Assembly: GCF_009389715.1 (NCBI RefSeq)
Contig: NC_052401.1
Coordinates: 186,001 to 250,000, forward strand
Source: Phoenix dactylifera
Taxonomy: Eukaryota; Streptophyta; Magnoliopsida; Arecales; Arecaceae
Length of the DNA: 64,000 nt
Reading direction: 5' to 3'
Below, piece by piece: positions 49,720 through 60,517 of the stretch. Position 1 is the first letter of the stretch; the number at the start of each line of letters is the position of its first letter. The notes under the pieces are model-generated. The model was not told the DNA's origin. It saw only the letters and a list, made by a program, of their open reading frames with translations, and searched no databases. The position numbers were made by a program, and so were the translations under genes.

Positions 49720-50497
49720 GGCCCTGTTTGGGGGAGCTTTTAGAGGGCCAGAATCCAAAAGTACTTTTAGATGAAAAACTGTGTTTGGTAAATTTTTCAA
49801 AAAGCTGTTTCAGCTTTTGCGGAAAGCTGAAAACAGCTTTTGAGAGGAAGCTCCAATTTGGAGCTTTTGGGAGGAAGCTGTTTCAGCTTTTTCGAAAAGC
49901 TGTATTTTTGACAAAAATGTCCATATTAAAATAACATATTAATGTATTATATTACATTACATTATAATACATTAATATGTTATTTTAAATAATTTAATAT
50001 TATGTTATATTATAAGAAATTAATTTATACTAATAATTATAATAGTTTATACTTTTATTATTGTATTATACTATAAATATAATATATATTACATTATATC
50101 ATAATCATTAATATGTTATGTTAAATAATTTAATATTATGTTATATTACCAAATATTAATTTACTCTAATAATTATATCACTATTATGCTATATCAACAT
50201 AATATTATTTTATATTACAATAATATTATACTATATCATATATTTATGTATTAATTTATGTTATGTTTTATTATGTTCTGTTATATAATACTATGCAATG
50301 TCCTTTATGGTAATTTTGTCATACAAAAGTACTTTTCCAGTTTGTTTACCAAACACAAAACAAAATACCACAGCACTTTACGAATGTAGTTACCAAACAG
50401 CAAACAGCTTTTTATAACAGCTCTACTTCAGACAGCTCTAATTTCAACAGCTCTACTTCTAACAGCTCTACTGCCAACAACTTTCCCAAACAGGGCC
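49720..50497. mobile_element. PIF/Harbinger (Tourist-like) MITE, copy 2
   Basis: 778 bp with a perfect 13-bp terminal inverted repeat (GGCCCTGTTTGGG) and TTA at both borders (49717-49719 and 50498-50500). The subterminal regions resemble copy 1 (AAAAGTACTTTT, AAAACAGCTTTT, CAGCTCTAC). The core is AT-rich and there is no transposase. It follows copy 1 directly and shares one TTA with it. Confidence 0.8.
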
Positions 50498-51351
50498 TTA
50501 GTCTCATATTAGTTATTTACTGGATAGATATTGGGTACTTATATAAAATTAAGAAATCCAAATAAGACCTTTCAGCTGACCTTTTTGGGTGTGGTCCAAC
50601 ATTGTTATAAATGGCATTAGAGCGAACTCGACCCAAAGCCTATGTGGACTAGAAGACATTGCAGCACGAGTTCATAGAGGCTGACTATCGGCTAATTGTG
50701 GTGCTTGTGATTAAATTTGAATGGATTTGAACCTTTAGCCTCATAAGAACGTTAGGGCTTAAACAGGAAGAGTATGTGAAAACCCATGCGGGTGTGTATT
50801 TAATCCCACATCGGTTATTCATCGAGGAGATCTTGGGTACTCGTACATGACTAAAAAATCCAAAAAATACCTTTCAGTTAGCCATTTCAGGTGAGATCTT
50901 GAGTTATTACATAAACATACATCAAGTATCTGTCGTATCAAAATAGATATATCGCAAACACCAGCAAGTAAAACCTTTTGTTTAACATTGGTTCATGTAT
51001 TTTATCCATTCCTCTTTATCACAAATCTAGATTTGATAACAATTTACTTTTCAATTTTGGACTAACCAAGATCATGCCCCAATCTATAATTGATAAACAA
51101 AATTATACACGTAAGCTCGTAGAAGGTATCCCACCTATAAGCTTATAAAGGCTATCTCACTATGAGGCTAGTCTAAACCACTTTTTATTCATCTGAAAAT
51201 AACATGTTATTTTTGTCAAATCACTTCTAATTTAACAGTGCATTGCTCGCATTTTTAAGGTAATCCGAATCATAGTTCATATAATCATAACTTCAATGGC
51301 TGACACCACATATAATAAACATATAAATATTTTCATACTGAAAATGATATA

Positions 51352-52246
51352 TGTTGCTGGAAATTGGACTCGGGGGCGGTCGTCGGTCGAGGAGGGGGAG
51401 CGGCAGGTGGACACAGGGGAGTGGCGGTCCGTCGGCGGGCGGCGTCCCCCGTCGGGGTGCCCGCAAAAAAGCCGATGGCCGGGTTTTCCGGCGCCGGCCC
51501 TCCGATGCTTAAGTCAGAGGGGGGGCAATCTGTGTTTAAAGGAGAAAGAGAAGAACAGTATCTTTTGAGTTTTCTGTCTCCAACCCCCCTTTGAGAAGCA
51601 AGGGTTACCTTTTATAGAGGGGTCGGTTTACCTGTGATGTGATGGGGCGAGACCTTCGTACGGCTCGGCATGTTGCTTGGACTGGCACATGATCGGGTGA
51701 ATCATTGCATTGATGTCGGAGATGAGGCCGTCGTACGACCCGAGCTGGCACGCGATCAGGTGAATCATTGCATTGATGTCGGGGGTAAGGCCGAGATCAG
51801 AGACTTATCACGGTTGACTGAACTCCGCTGAGCTGATTTACCGTGGAGAGCCGTGGGTCCGTAGATAATAGGAGCCATGCGCATTAATTGTTGAGTAGGC
51901 CGGAGATTCGCATTAATTGATGAGTGAACCGGGGATTCGCATTAATTGTAGAGTGAACCGGAGATTCGTATTAATTGTTGAGTGAACCGGGGGTTTGCAG
52001 AGGTCATGCGCAATAAATGCTGGGGCAGTGGCAGGATATGGCCCTCGGCCGGGCCTCGGAGGGGTACGGCCGTAGTAGGTGGTCGACAAGGACAGACCTC
52101 TGGGTCGGAAATTCTCCAGGTCGGAGGTTCTGAGGTCGGACGTTCCAAGGTCGGACGCCGACTTCGGTTGTCCAAGGTCAGCAGCTATGCGGCTTCTTAG
52201 GGGCGGGGTTACTATATTGCTGGGGGAAAACCGTATTCCCCCAACA
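51352..52246 (-). repeat. 3' LTR of the Tat-type element
   Basis: 895 bp with TGTTGG...CAACA ends on the minus strand and a TATA box (about 51610, read in reverse). It contains about four spaced copies of ATTAATTGTTGAGTGAACCGG-like units (51880-52010) and an internal duplication of about 75 bp around GCATTGATGTCGG. Compared with the LTR at 62245 it has extra units. Confidence 0.85.
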
Positions 52247-52264
52247 CTACCCCCCGACTTCCGA
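52247..52264 (-). other. Polypurine tract of the Tat-type element
   Basis: Minus strand GGAAGTCGGGGGGTAG abuts the TGTTGG start of the 3' LTR, the position and composition expected for the plus-strand primer of an LTR retrotransposon. Confidence 0.7.
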
Positions 52265-52933
52265 GTTCGAGCAGCTTGCGAGCTCGGACGCGGGAAGTAG
52301 AAATTGTCACTGTGGTTATTGAGGTCGAAGGGGATCACGTCCGCACCTTTACGCGTCTTGGAGCTTTTATAACGGAGTCTGCGCCCTTTGGCACTTCGAG
52401 GTCGCTTTAGACGGCGAACTTATAACAGGGTCTACGTCCTTACGCATCCCGAAGCAGCTACAACGGGGATTGCGCCCTTTGGATCTCCGAGATCGCGTCG
52501 TACGGCGTACTCATGATGAGGGTCCCTGGGCCCGATGGGGCGGCGCCTCGATCTCGTGGTCGAGGCCCCTACTTATAAATAGGTATGCCGTTTCGCGCTT
52601 CAAAATGAACACGCGGCATGATCCGAGGTCGGATGTTTCTGATCTCGTATTGGCAGGATAGGGATTTGGGGAGGCTGAGGTTATACCGATGTTCCACGTG
52701 TCCCTGAGGCTTATTAAATGAAGGGAGCGGGGGTGACGTCCGCTCGTCTTTCAAGGTGGTCCGATTTTGCGGACCCATGATGAGGCCGTGAGATCCGATA
52801 GGACGGCGCTTCGATTTTGTACCCAACTTATTGATCTGGAGTGAATGCGGTGCTTCGGCTTCCGAGGCCGACACGTGGCGCCATCCAGACGGGGGGTGGG
52901 AACTGAACCCGCCGATCTGGGCCGTTAGGGGGG

Positions 52934-52943
52934 TCTATATAAA
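52934..52943 (+). promoter_or_regulatory. TATA box of the antisense ORF
   Basis: TCTATATAAA lies about 210 bp upstream of the ATG at 53152 on the plus strand, antisense to the retroelement. It is well placed to drive the antisense gene. No start site data are available. Confidence 0.5.
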
Positions 52944-53151
52944 CCCCACGAATCTGCCCTAAGAGTTCCATTTGGTTGCCTTTCATTTTGCCGTTTCCTC
53001 CTTCATCCTACCTTTCGACCAAATCTTGCCGGCGGCGCCCGGAGCGATTTCCGGCGACTTTTCCGTAGGTTTCCACCCTGTGTTAGCTAGGGTTCCTCTT
53101 CCTCTTCCTCCTTACTCCCTTTATCTTTAGTTTATTTCATTTCTCTGTAAA

Positions 53152-55174
53152 ATGGGTCTCGGTCCAGAGGAAGTAGGGTCGAGTTTGTCGGGGGAGGAGT
53201 TGGAGTTAATCCGCTCCCGGTTCTTCTTCCAGCCCGGGTTTCGTCTCGAAACTGTGGGACCGGAGGATAGGGCGGCGCGGCCGCCCCCAGGTCGGATCGC
53301 GATCCACCGCGAGACGCTCTAGGCCGGCCTGCGGTTCTCTGTTCACGAGTTCGTGAACAATTTGCTGGTAGAGTATCAACTCGTCCCAGCACAGCTTGCT
53401 CCGAACTCGTGGAGGACCATAATCGGGTTCTTGTCCTTGTGTCTTGCGCACGGGATTCCGACCTCGGTGAGTGTTTTCCGCCGGTGTTGTTTATTAAAGA
53501 AAAATCCGGCGGATGCGGGGTGGCTATACTTCGCCTTTCGGGGCGGTATGTCACTCTTTCAGGGCGCCCCTTCCTCTATTCATGAGTGGAAGGGGAAATT
53601 TTTCTTTCTTGCGTCCGAGGTGCCGTGGGGGTTCAACCCGAGGTGGGGGCACCCTCGGTTGAAGGCTCTCAACAGGCTCTCCGAGCCCTCGGGGAGGGAG
53701 CTGAGGGTCTTGGACTCCCTACGGGCCCTCGGGAAGGGATTCACCTAACCGAGCTCCTACGGGAGGACGCCTTGGCGAGCGTGGGCTTGAGTTCGGCGCG
53801 CCCTGAGGGTAAGAGTAGTCGCATCGCTTTGTTTTTATCTGTTTTCTCTTTTCACTAACATTGGTCTGACACTTGAGAAAATTTTTGGTTTCAGACATCC
53901 CCCACATGCCGACCAACAACACGTCCCTCTTCTTTCGATTGAAGAGGCGGGAGGCCGAGGCCGGGGGGGCTATTCCCTAACCTCGGAAGAAGTCGAGGTC
54001 GGTCGGTGCTTCCACATCGGCCGGGACGGGAGGCCCAGAGGCGGGGGCCCCCACAATTGATCAGGGCCCGTAATCCGCTTACAGCGCCCGGGGCCTGAGC
54101 CGACCAGAGGCCCCGAAGTCAGAGGCCCCGAAATCCCTAGCTCGGACGAGCCGAGCTCTTCAAGGGTTTTTAGGGAGGAGTCGGCCGAGCCAGGATCCCC
54201 ACTCCTCGAGGGGAGCTCGGCCATCCACGACGCCGATGTCGCACGCGCTGTATTTCGGCGTGCGATGCTTCCAGCGGACCGGGCCGAGTTTCGGAACTTG
54301 CCGCTGGAAGAGGTTGTCAACGGTACTTACCGCAATACCGCTCGGATAAGCTACTTTCCTAATTTTCCTTAGACTACTGGAGAATATGTTATGTTTTTCA
54401 ACTCGTAATCGCTTTACCCTTTTTCTCTTGCAGCATATCCACGAAGTCGACACCCTGGTATTCATTGCCCAAGGGTGTCAAGAAGAGACTCGGCAAGTCA
54501 GCCGGCAATTGGAGCTGGCTAAGAAGAAGATTGCCGAGTTGGGGGCGACGCTGGCCGAGGCTGAGGCGCGGAGGGAGGCCACTGAGGCCGGGCGCCTAGC
54601 TATGGTCGAGGTGCTTGAGGAAGAAAGGGCTGCCCACTCCTTGGCCAAGTCAGCTCTGCGCGCCTCGGAGGCGCGCCTGGGGGAGGTCCACTCCGAGGTC
54701 GCGGGCCTCAGGTACGAGGGCGGGGTCCTGCGCCTCAAGATCGAGCAACTGGAGGCTCGAGAAAGGGGCGCACTCGAGCGGGCCGAACATGCCGTAGACT
54801 CCTTCAAAGAATCGGAGGAGTTTCGCGATATGTTAGAGGAGAAAACCGTCGACGGGTTCCTCCGGGGCTTCGACAACTTCCGAAAGCAGATGGCCCGGAT
54901 CTGCCCCCAGTTCGATCTTTCGATGATTCATCCGAGGATGAGGCTGGGTTACAGCTCCGATTCGGATGACGTTCCCGCCGCCCAGGCATCCGAGGCGGAG
55001 TCGGCTGAGTTGGACGCAGCCGAGCCTGCGACGGCGGTGGCCGAGTTGGAGGGCGTTCCCGAGGCACCCGCCGAGGCCCCTGCCGCAGACCCCGAGCCCG
55101 TGCCCGCCGAAGACCCTCCAGTCATCGCCATAGATGACCCCGAGGGTGATGCCGACGCGACTGCCGCCCCTTAG
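53152..55174 (+). pseudogene. Antisense additional ORF of the Tat element (Transposase_28-like), broken, three exons
   Basis: Plus-strand gene inside the minus-strand element. Exon 1 (53152 to about 53808) has the motif set of PF04195 'putative gypsy type transposon' proteins (VHEFVNNLLVEYQL, SWRTIIGFLSLC, KFFFLASEVPWGF). Donor GTAAGAG follows. Exon 2 starts near 53895 after TTTCAG. A second intron runs from about 54323 to 54433 (CTCTTGCAG). Exon 3 (54434-55174) encodes a long coiled coil and an acidic Ala/Pro/Glu tail. Lesions: an in-frame TAG at 53320-53322, a frameshift near 53735, and more stops in exon 2. Such ORFs are known in Tat elements; their role is unknown. Confidence 0.7.
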
Positions 55175-56189
55175 GACTTAGATTTATTTCTTCTTTCCAT
55201 TGTAATCGAGGTCGGCCTTCAAGTTTTTGAATGGTCGACCTCCAATTCTGTACTTAGCCTTTTGGCATTTCATCAATGAAAAATTCCTTTTGTCACTTCA
55301 TGTTTATCTCTCTTTGTCTTTCTTTGTTGTAAACGAGGCCGGGATTTTAACTTATTGTTTTACCGAGCTACTTGATAAAGGCATGTTCTTTTTTTATTAT
55401 GTTCCGCTTTCCTGAGTTCAGATTACACTAGCCAGAGGGAGCTCTGAGCTTAGATTTTTAGGAAACTTTCCTAAGTCCTGCAGCTCGGACTTGAAGATTA
55501 CAGAAGTCGCCATGTTTGGCTTTTGGATTCTTGAGGCACCGAGCTCGGGCCTCAGGCCTCCGAGCGGGGCCGTACTAGACTTGCATAGGCCGCTATCTGG
55601 GGGTCTCGCCGAGCTTTCGTGCTCGGCTTTTGGACCATAGGTCTATAGAAGGGTTAGTGCTGTCCCCCGAAGAGGAGCCGATAATCAAATCGACGCCAGG
55701 GCTTTCATAGTTATCGCCCTCGGACCCAGCCGAGGTTTTGGCGAGCGGAGTCGAAACTTGTAGAGGATACCTCGGTTTTCTTGAGCTCAATCAGTACGCC
55801 CGCGGTCGAGGTTATCTTCATAGGTCGATATTGGAGTCTGTGTATGGGGGCCGAATTGGGCCCTTGTTTACGAAGACTTACATAAGTTGTCGTGGAGGTT
55901 CAGTAGATGGAGCATGCATAAGGTCAGTGGGAGATTAGTCTTAAACCGACTTGTAGGAGCAATCCGACCTTGGCCAAAATAAGGTCTCGACTTTAATCGA
56001 GATTTTGCTGGCAACACGCAGATAAATATAACAAGGTGAGCATCGAGTGGGATGTACCTTTTGCACTTCCAAAGTTGCGCTCCTCGCAGTGGAGTAGGTT
56101 GCCTTATTTCCTCGCCAACTTTTCGGAATCATTCTTTGACCTTCGGAGAACTCGGGCTTCTCTTGGGCCCGATGGCGCCCGCCGAGGTT
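55175..56189. other. Non-coding 3' region of the Tat element
   Basis: About 1 kb between the antisense ORF and the 117-bp array. It contains GAGGTCGAG-like words similar to the array unit but no coding frame that I can support. Confidence 0.4.
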
Positions 56190-57230
56190 GAAGGGGTTTG
56201 GGAATGCTCCATTAATCTGCGACTCTTTCCGAGGTCGAGGGAGTTTGGGACTCCACGGTCGACCCTCGGGGCATCCCGACCTTAGTCGAGGAATCGTACG
56301 TCAGGTCGATGGGTCTGGAAACGCTCTATCGACCTGCGACGCTTCCCGAGGTCGAGGGAGTTTGGGACTCTACGGTCGACCCTCGGGGCATGCCGACCTT
56401 AGTCGAGGAATCGTACGTCAGGTCGATGGGTCTGGGAACGCTCTATCGACCTGCGATACACCCCGAGGTCGAGGGAGTTTGGGACTCTACGGTCGAACCT
56501 CGGGGCATCCCGACCTTAGTCGAGGAATCGTACGTCAGGTCGATGGGTCTGGGAACGCTCTATCGACCTGCGACGCTTTCCGAGGTCCAGCGAGTTTGGG
56601 ACTCTACGGTTGACCCTCGGGGCATCCCGACCTTAGTCGAGGAATCGTACGTCAGGTCGATGGGTCTAGGAACGCTCTATCGACCTGCGACGCTTTCCGA
56701 GGTCGAGGGAGTTTGGGACTCTACGGTCGACCCTCGGGGCATCCCGACCTTAGTCGAGGAATCGTACGTCAGGTCGATGGGTCTGGGAACGCTCTATCGA
56801 CCTGCGACGCTTTCCGAGGTCGAGGGAGTTTGGGACTCTACGGTCGACCCTCGGGGCATCCCGACCTTAGTCGAGGAATCGTACGTCAGGTCGATGGGTC
56901 AGGGAATGCTCTATCGACCTGCGACGCTTTCCGAGGTCGAGGGAGTTTGGGACTCTACGGTCGACCCTCGGGGCATCCCGACCTTGTCAGAGAATCGTAC
57001 ATCAGGTCGATGGGTCTGGGAATACTCTATCGACCTGCGACGCTTTCTGAGGTCGAGGATGTTTGAGACTCTACGGTCGACCCTCGGGGCATCCCGACCT
57101 TGTCGGAAAATCTTGCGTCAAGTCGATACTTTATCGTCCTGCGATACTTTCCGAGGTCGAGGGAGTTTGGGACTCTACGGTCGAGCCTCGAGGCATCCCG
57201 ATCTTAATCGAGGAATCTGAGGATCACAAA
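56190..57230. repeat. 117-bp tandem repeat array in the 3' untranslated part of the Tat element
   Basis: GAGTTTGGGACTC recurs at 56241, 56358, 56475, 56592, 56709, 56826 and 56943, then in diverged or shortened units at about 57058 and 57162. This gives a constant 117-bp period over about seven units. Each unit carries GGTCGACCCTCGGGGCATCC and CGACCTGCGACGCTTTCC. As 117 is divisible by three, plus-strand frames stay open and give a false repetitive protein. Tandem arrays in this part of Tat elements are known to seed satellite DNA. Confidence 0.9.
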
Positions 57231-57333
57231 CGACCCAACATTAGAAGAAATAATCATAATTATTGGAATGGACGAATCATTTGTAAAAAGGAGACTGAGT
57301 CCATGTTTCTGATTGTCTTGAACCCTAGGGGTT

Positions 57334-58290
57334 TCATTGGTAGTACATTCGTAGATTCTCGGAGTTCCAGCTTCGCGGAATTGGAGTCCTTTCGAGGGAT
57401 TTCAACTTGTATGCTCCGGATCGTTGTACTCGGGCGATTTGATACGGCCCTTCCCAATTTGGGACGAGCTTTCCCTGCTCAGTTGGCTGAGAAGCCTCGG
57501 CTCTCCTGAGGACGAGGTCCCCTACTTTGAAGAGCTTGGGCTTGGCTCTGGAGTTATAGTATTGGGCCGTTTTCTGTTGGTATCTTGCCATACGGACCCG
57601 GGCGACCTCTCGTGTCTCTTCAACGAGATCTAGATTACTCCTGAGTTGGAAAGAGTTGGAGTCGGGGTCGTAGTGCTCCACCCTTGAAGAAGGGAGGCCG
57701 ATTTTCAGCGGGATGACAGCCTCTGTGCCATACGCTAGGTTGAAGGGGGTCTCTCCTGTGGGCAATCGGAACGTGGTCCGGTATGCCCAGAGGACGTTGT
57801 ACAAGTCCTCGATCCACTGTCCTTCGAATCGATCAAGCCTGGCCTTGAGTCCCTGCAAAATGGTACGATTAGTTACTTCAGTTTCTCCGTTTGTCTGGGG
57901 ATGGGCGACCGAGGTGAAGCGGTGGTCGATGCCGAGCTCGGAGCAAAATTATCTGAAGTGGACGTTGTCGAACTGCCGACCATTGTCAGATATAAGGATT
58001 CGGGGGAGTCCGAATCTGTAGATTATGGACTTCCACACGAAGTCCTGCATCTTTTGCTCAGTGATCCAGGCTACAGGTTCAGCTTCAACCTATTTAGTAA
58101 AGTAGTCGATGGAGATGACCAAAAATTTTCTTTGCCCGGTGGCCAGAGGAAAGGGCCCCAGAATATCGATCCCCCACTGGGCAAACGGCCCGGGGGCGAT
58201 GATTGAAGTTAGCAGGGCCGAAGGTCGGCGTTCCGTTGGCACCGGTCGCACTTCCGAACGAAGTCCGTCGCATCCTTCTAGAGCGTGGGC
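57334..58290 (-). pseudogene. Integrase (core and C-terminal part), broken
   Basis: The D,D-35-E core is visible: Asp codons at 58165-58167 (in WGIDILGPFP) and 57985-57987 (in LISDNGRQFD), and the Glu codon at 57877-57879 (after HPQTNGET), correctly spaced. The C-terminal part (57334-57858) runs through LWAYRTTFRLPTGETPF and ends after LVPNWEGPYQI, typical of plant Gypsy integrases. Lesions: a stop right after YYWPTL, an in-frame TAG after DYFTK, and a TAA between the second Asp and the Glu. The zinc-finger cysteines (FVRKCDRCQ) lie just beyond the first stop, in a shifted frame relative to the core. Confidence 0.85.
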
Positions 58291-59093
58291 CAGTAATATC
58301 CTTGCCGCAGGATCTTATAGGCTAACGCCCGACCTCCCAGGTGATTTCCGCAAATTTCTTCATGGACTTCTCGGAGGGCATAGTCCGCCTCAGAGGGACG
58401 GAGACATCTGAGAAGAGGAGAAGTGAATGATCGACGATAGAGCTTGTTTTTATATAGGACATACCGGAAAGCTTGGCGCTTGATCCGGCGAGCCTCTGTC
58501 TCATAATGAGGGAGGATTCCGTCCTGGAGATAGCGGACGAACCCGTCGATCCAGCTCGGCTCGAAGTCGATGCACATGGTGGATTCAGGTTCCTCCGTGC
58601 TGGGTGTCTGAAGATACTCGAGCGTTGTCTCCTTGGAAAGCTCGCTCATGCGGGAGGTCGCCAGTTTGGACAACTGGTCTGCCCTGAGATTCTCCGCTCT
58701 GGAAATGTGCTGGATGCTGAAAGAGCCCAAGGCAGACGTGAGTTTCCGCACTTTTTGGAGATATTTTTGCATTGATGGCCCTTTTGCTTCAAAGTCTCCC
58801 TGGATCTGGCTCACTATCAGCTGAGAATCGCTGAAGGCCTTCAGGTCTTCCACTTTCAGTTCCTTCGCCAATTTGAGCCCAGCAATGAGAGCCTCATACT
58901 CTGCCTCGTTGTTTGAGGCCGGGAACTCGAGGCGCAAGGCTTGTTCGGCCACCACTCCGTCCGGGCTAGTGAGGATGAGTCCAGCTCCGCTACCCCCCGA
59001 AGTTGACGATCCGTCCGAATGTAGGACCCATGGTAGCCTCGGGGTTCCCCCCATGGATGCAGACGGTAGCTCGGGGTCGCTGGCAAGGTGCAT
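58278..59093 (-). pseudogene. Second (plant-type) RNase H and integrase zinc-binding start
   Basis: The frame has the second RNase H typical of the Tat lineage: WVLHSDGSSTSGGSG, NNEAEYEAL and AFSDSQLIVSQI supply the acidic residues. Downstream is HEEICGNHLGGRALAYKIL, the His pair of the integrase zinc finger. The frame is shifted relative to the preceding RNase H frame (59090-59674); the shift lies near 59050-59095. Confidence 0.85.
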
Positions 59094-59674
59094 TCTACGA
59101 GAAAGTCGGCGAGTATTTGAGCTTTAATGGCCGGCCTGGGTCGATATTCGAGGTCGAATTTTTCGAGCTCGACCGCCCATTTGGCGATCCTCCCCGCACG
59201 ATCTGACCTTTGCAATATTTGCTTCATAGGCTGGTCGGTCAGTATTACTATTGTATGTGCTAGAAAATAAGGTCGGAGTCTCCGAGCTGAGATGATAAGA
59301 GCAAAAATTGTCTTCTCAAGTTTTGAATATCGGGTCTCAGCATCCCTGAGGACCCGACTGATGTAGTAGACCGGTTTTTGGAGCTTGTCCTCTTCCCGGA
59401 CCAGGACCGAGCTTACTGCGACCGGGGAGACGGCCAGGTATAAGTGAAGAACTTCGTCCCGCTGAGGCTTGGTGAGTAGCGGGGGAGAGGCCAGAAGGCT
59501 CCTGAGCTCTTCAAAGGCCTGCTGGCATTCTTCTGACCACAGGAAGTCCTTTGGCCGCTTAAGGATCTTGAAGAATGGGAGGCAGCGCTCAGTCGATCGG
59601 AAGACAAATCTCCCCAAGGCGGCAACCCGTCCGGTAAGCCACTGCACCTCTTTGACTGTCTTCGGAGGCGTCAT
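59090..59674 (-). pseudogene. Ribonuclease H domain of pol
   Basis: Carries the Gypsy RT/RNase H connection (FFKILKRPKDFLWSEECQQAF) and RNase H hallmarks (KPVYYISRVL, EKTIFALIISARRLRPYF, LTDQPMKQIL, ILADFLVE). It is in frame with the RT segment but separated from it by one TAA at 59678-59680. Confidence 0.85.
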
Positions 59675-59677
59675 TTC

Positions 59678-60496
59678 TTACAACGCTCGGATCTTCTCGG
59701 GGTTGGCTTCAATTCCGCGCTGGGTCACTATGAAATCCAGAAATTTGCTCAAGGTAACTCCGAACGCGCACTTTGCTGGGTTGAGCTTCATTCGGTATCT
59801 CCTGAGCTTGGAGAACGTCTCGTTGAGGTCAGCTACATGGTGCTCCGCCGCTCGGCTCTTCACCCACATGTCATCTACATAAACTTCCATATTTCGGCCG
59901 ATCTGGTCCTCAAAAATTTGGCTGACCAGCCTCTGATATGTGGCTCCAGCGTTCTTCAGACCGAAAGGCATCACCTTGTAGCAATAGGTGCCCTTGTCGA
60001 TGATGAAGGCCATTTTCTCCTCGTCTTCTGGCGCTATTCGGATTTGATTATATTCCGAGAAGGCGTCCATGAAGGTCAGCAATTGATGTCCTGAGGTGGA
60101 ATCGACGAGCTGGTCGATGCTTGGAAGGGAAAAACTGTCTTTCGGGCAGGCCTTGTTCAGGTCGGTGTAGTCCACACACATGCGCCATTTTCCATTGGCC
60201 TTCTTTACGAGGACTACATTGGCAAGCCAGTCTGGGTAGGAGACCTCCCGGATGAAGCCAGCTTCAAGGAGTTTATCCACTTCCTCGGCTGCAGCTCGTT
60301 GTTGTTCCGGGGCAGAGCCCCTTTTTTTCTGCTTTACAGGTCTGCTGGTCGGCTTCACCTGGAGTCGATGGACCATGACCTCAGGGTCAATTCCCGGTAG
60401 GTCTGCGGGCGACCAGGCGAAGACATCAGCATTGTCCCACAGGAAGCTGACGAGGTGATTCCTCTCGCGGACGCCAAGGCCGGAATCGACCTGCAC
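59678..60496 (-). pseudogene. Reverse transcriptase domain of pol
   Basis: All main RT blocks are visible: FIREVSYPDWLANVVLVKK, WRMCVDYTDLNKACPKD, LLTFMDAFSEYNQI, MPFGLKNAGATYQR and the catalytic YVDDMWVKS. Residue order and spacing fit plant Ty3/Gypsy. The frame starts after a TGA at 60518-60520, which separates it from the protease-side segment in the same frame, and ends at TAA 59678-59680. Confidence 0.9.
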
Positions 60497-60517
60497 AGTT
60501 AGCTCGGGAAAATTTTC

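Larger units (their letters stand above)
48345..50911 (+). mobile_element. Tandem array of a TRIM-like miniature LTR retrotransposon
   Basis: Four related terminal repeats of about 115-125 bp begin TGTTTAGTCCCATATTGG-like and end TTGTTACA-like: 48345-48459, 48628-48750, about 49057-50609 (split by two MITEs) and 50795-50911. The first three are followed two bases later by a sequence close to TGGTATCAGAGC, the classic initiator-Met tRNA primer site (for example TGATATCAGAGC at 48753). Internal segments are only about 140-180 bp and share GATCGTGGTGCTTGT and GAATGGATTTGAA. An extra partial copy lies at about 48834-48880. There is no coding capacity. This layout fits a TRIM with shared LTRs. Family unassigned. 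Confidence 0.7.

Noticed and set aside
52569..52874. 101-codon minus frame between the 3' LTR and the antisense ORF
   Set aside because: It lies in the promoter side of the antisense gene and has no similarity to Gag or Pol that I can see.
56309..57220. 303-codon plus-strand open frame with an internal protein repeat
   Set aside because: It results from a 117-bp tandem repeat (39 codons per unit) in a retroelement untranslated region. Parallel frames are open too.
56190..57230. CRISPR-like regular repeats
   Set aside because: Units are contiguous with no unique spacers, 117 bp long, in a plant retrotransposon.
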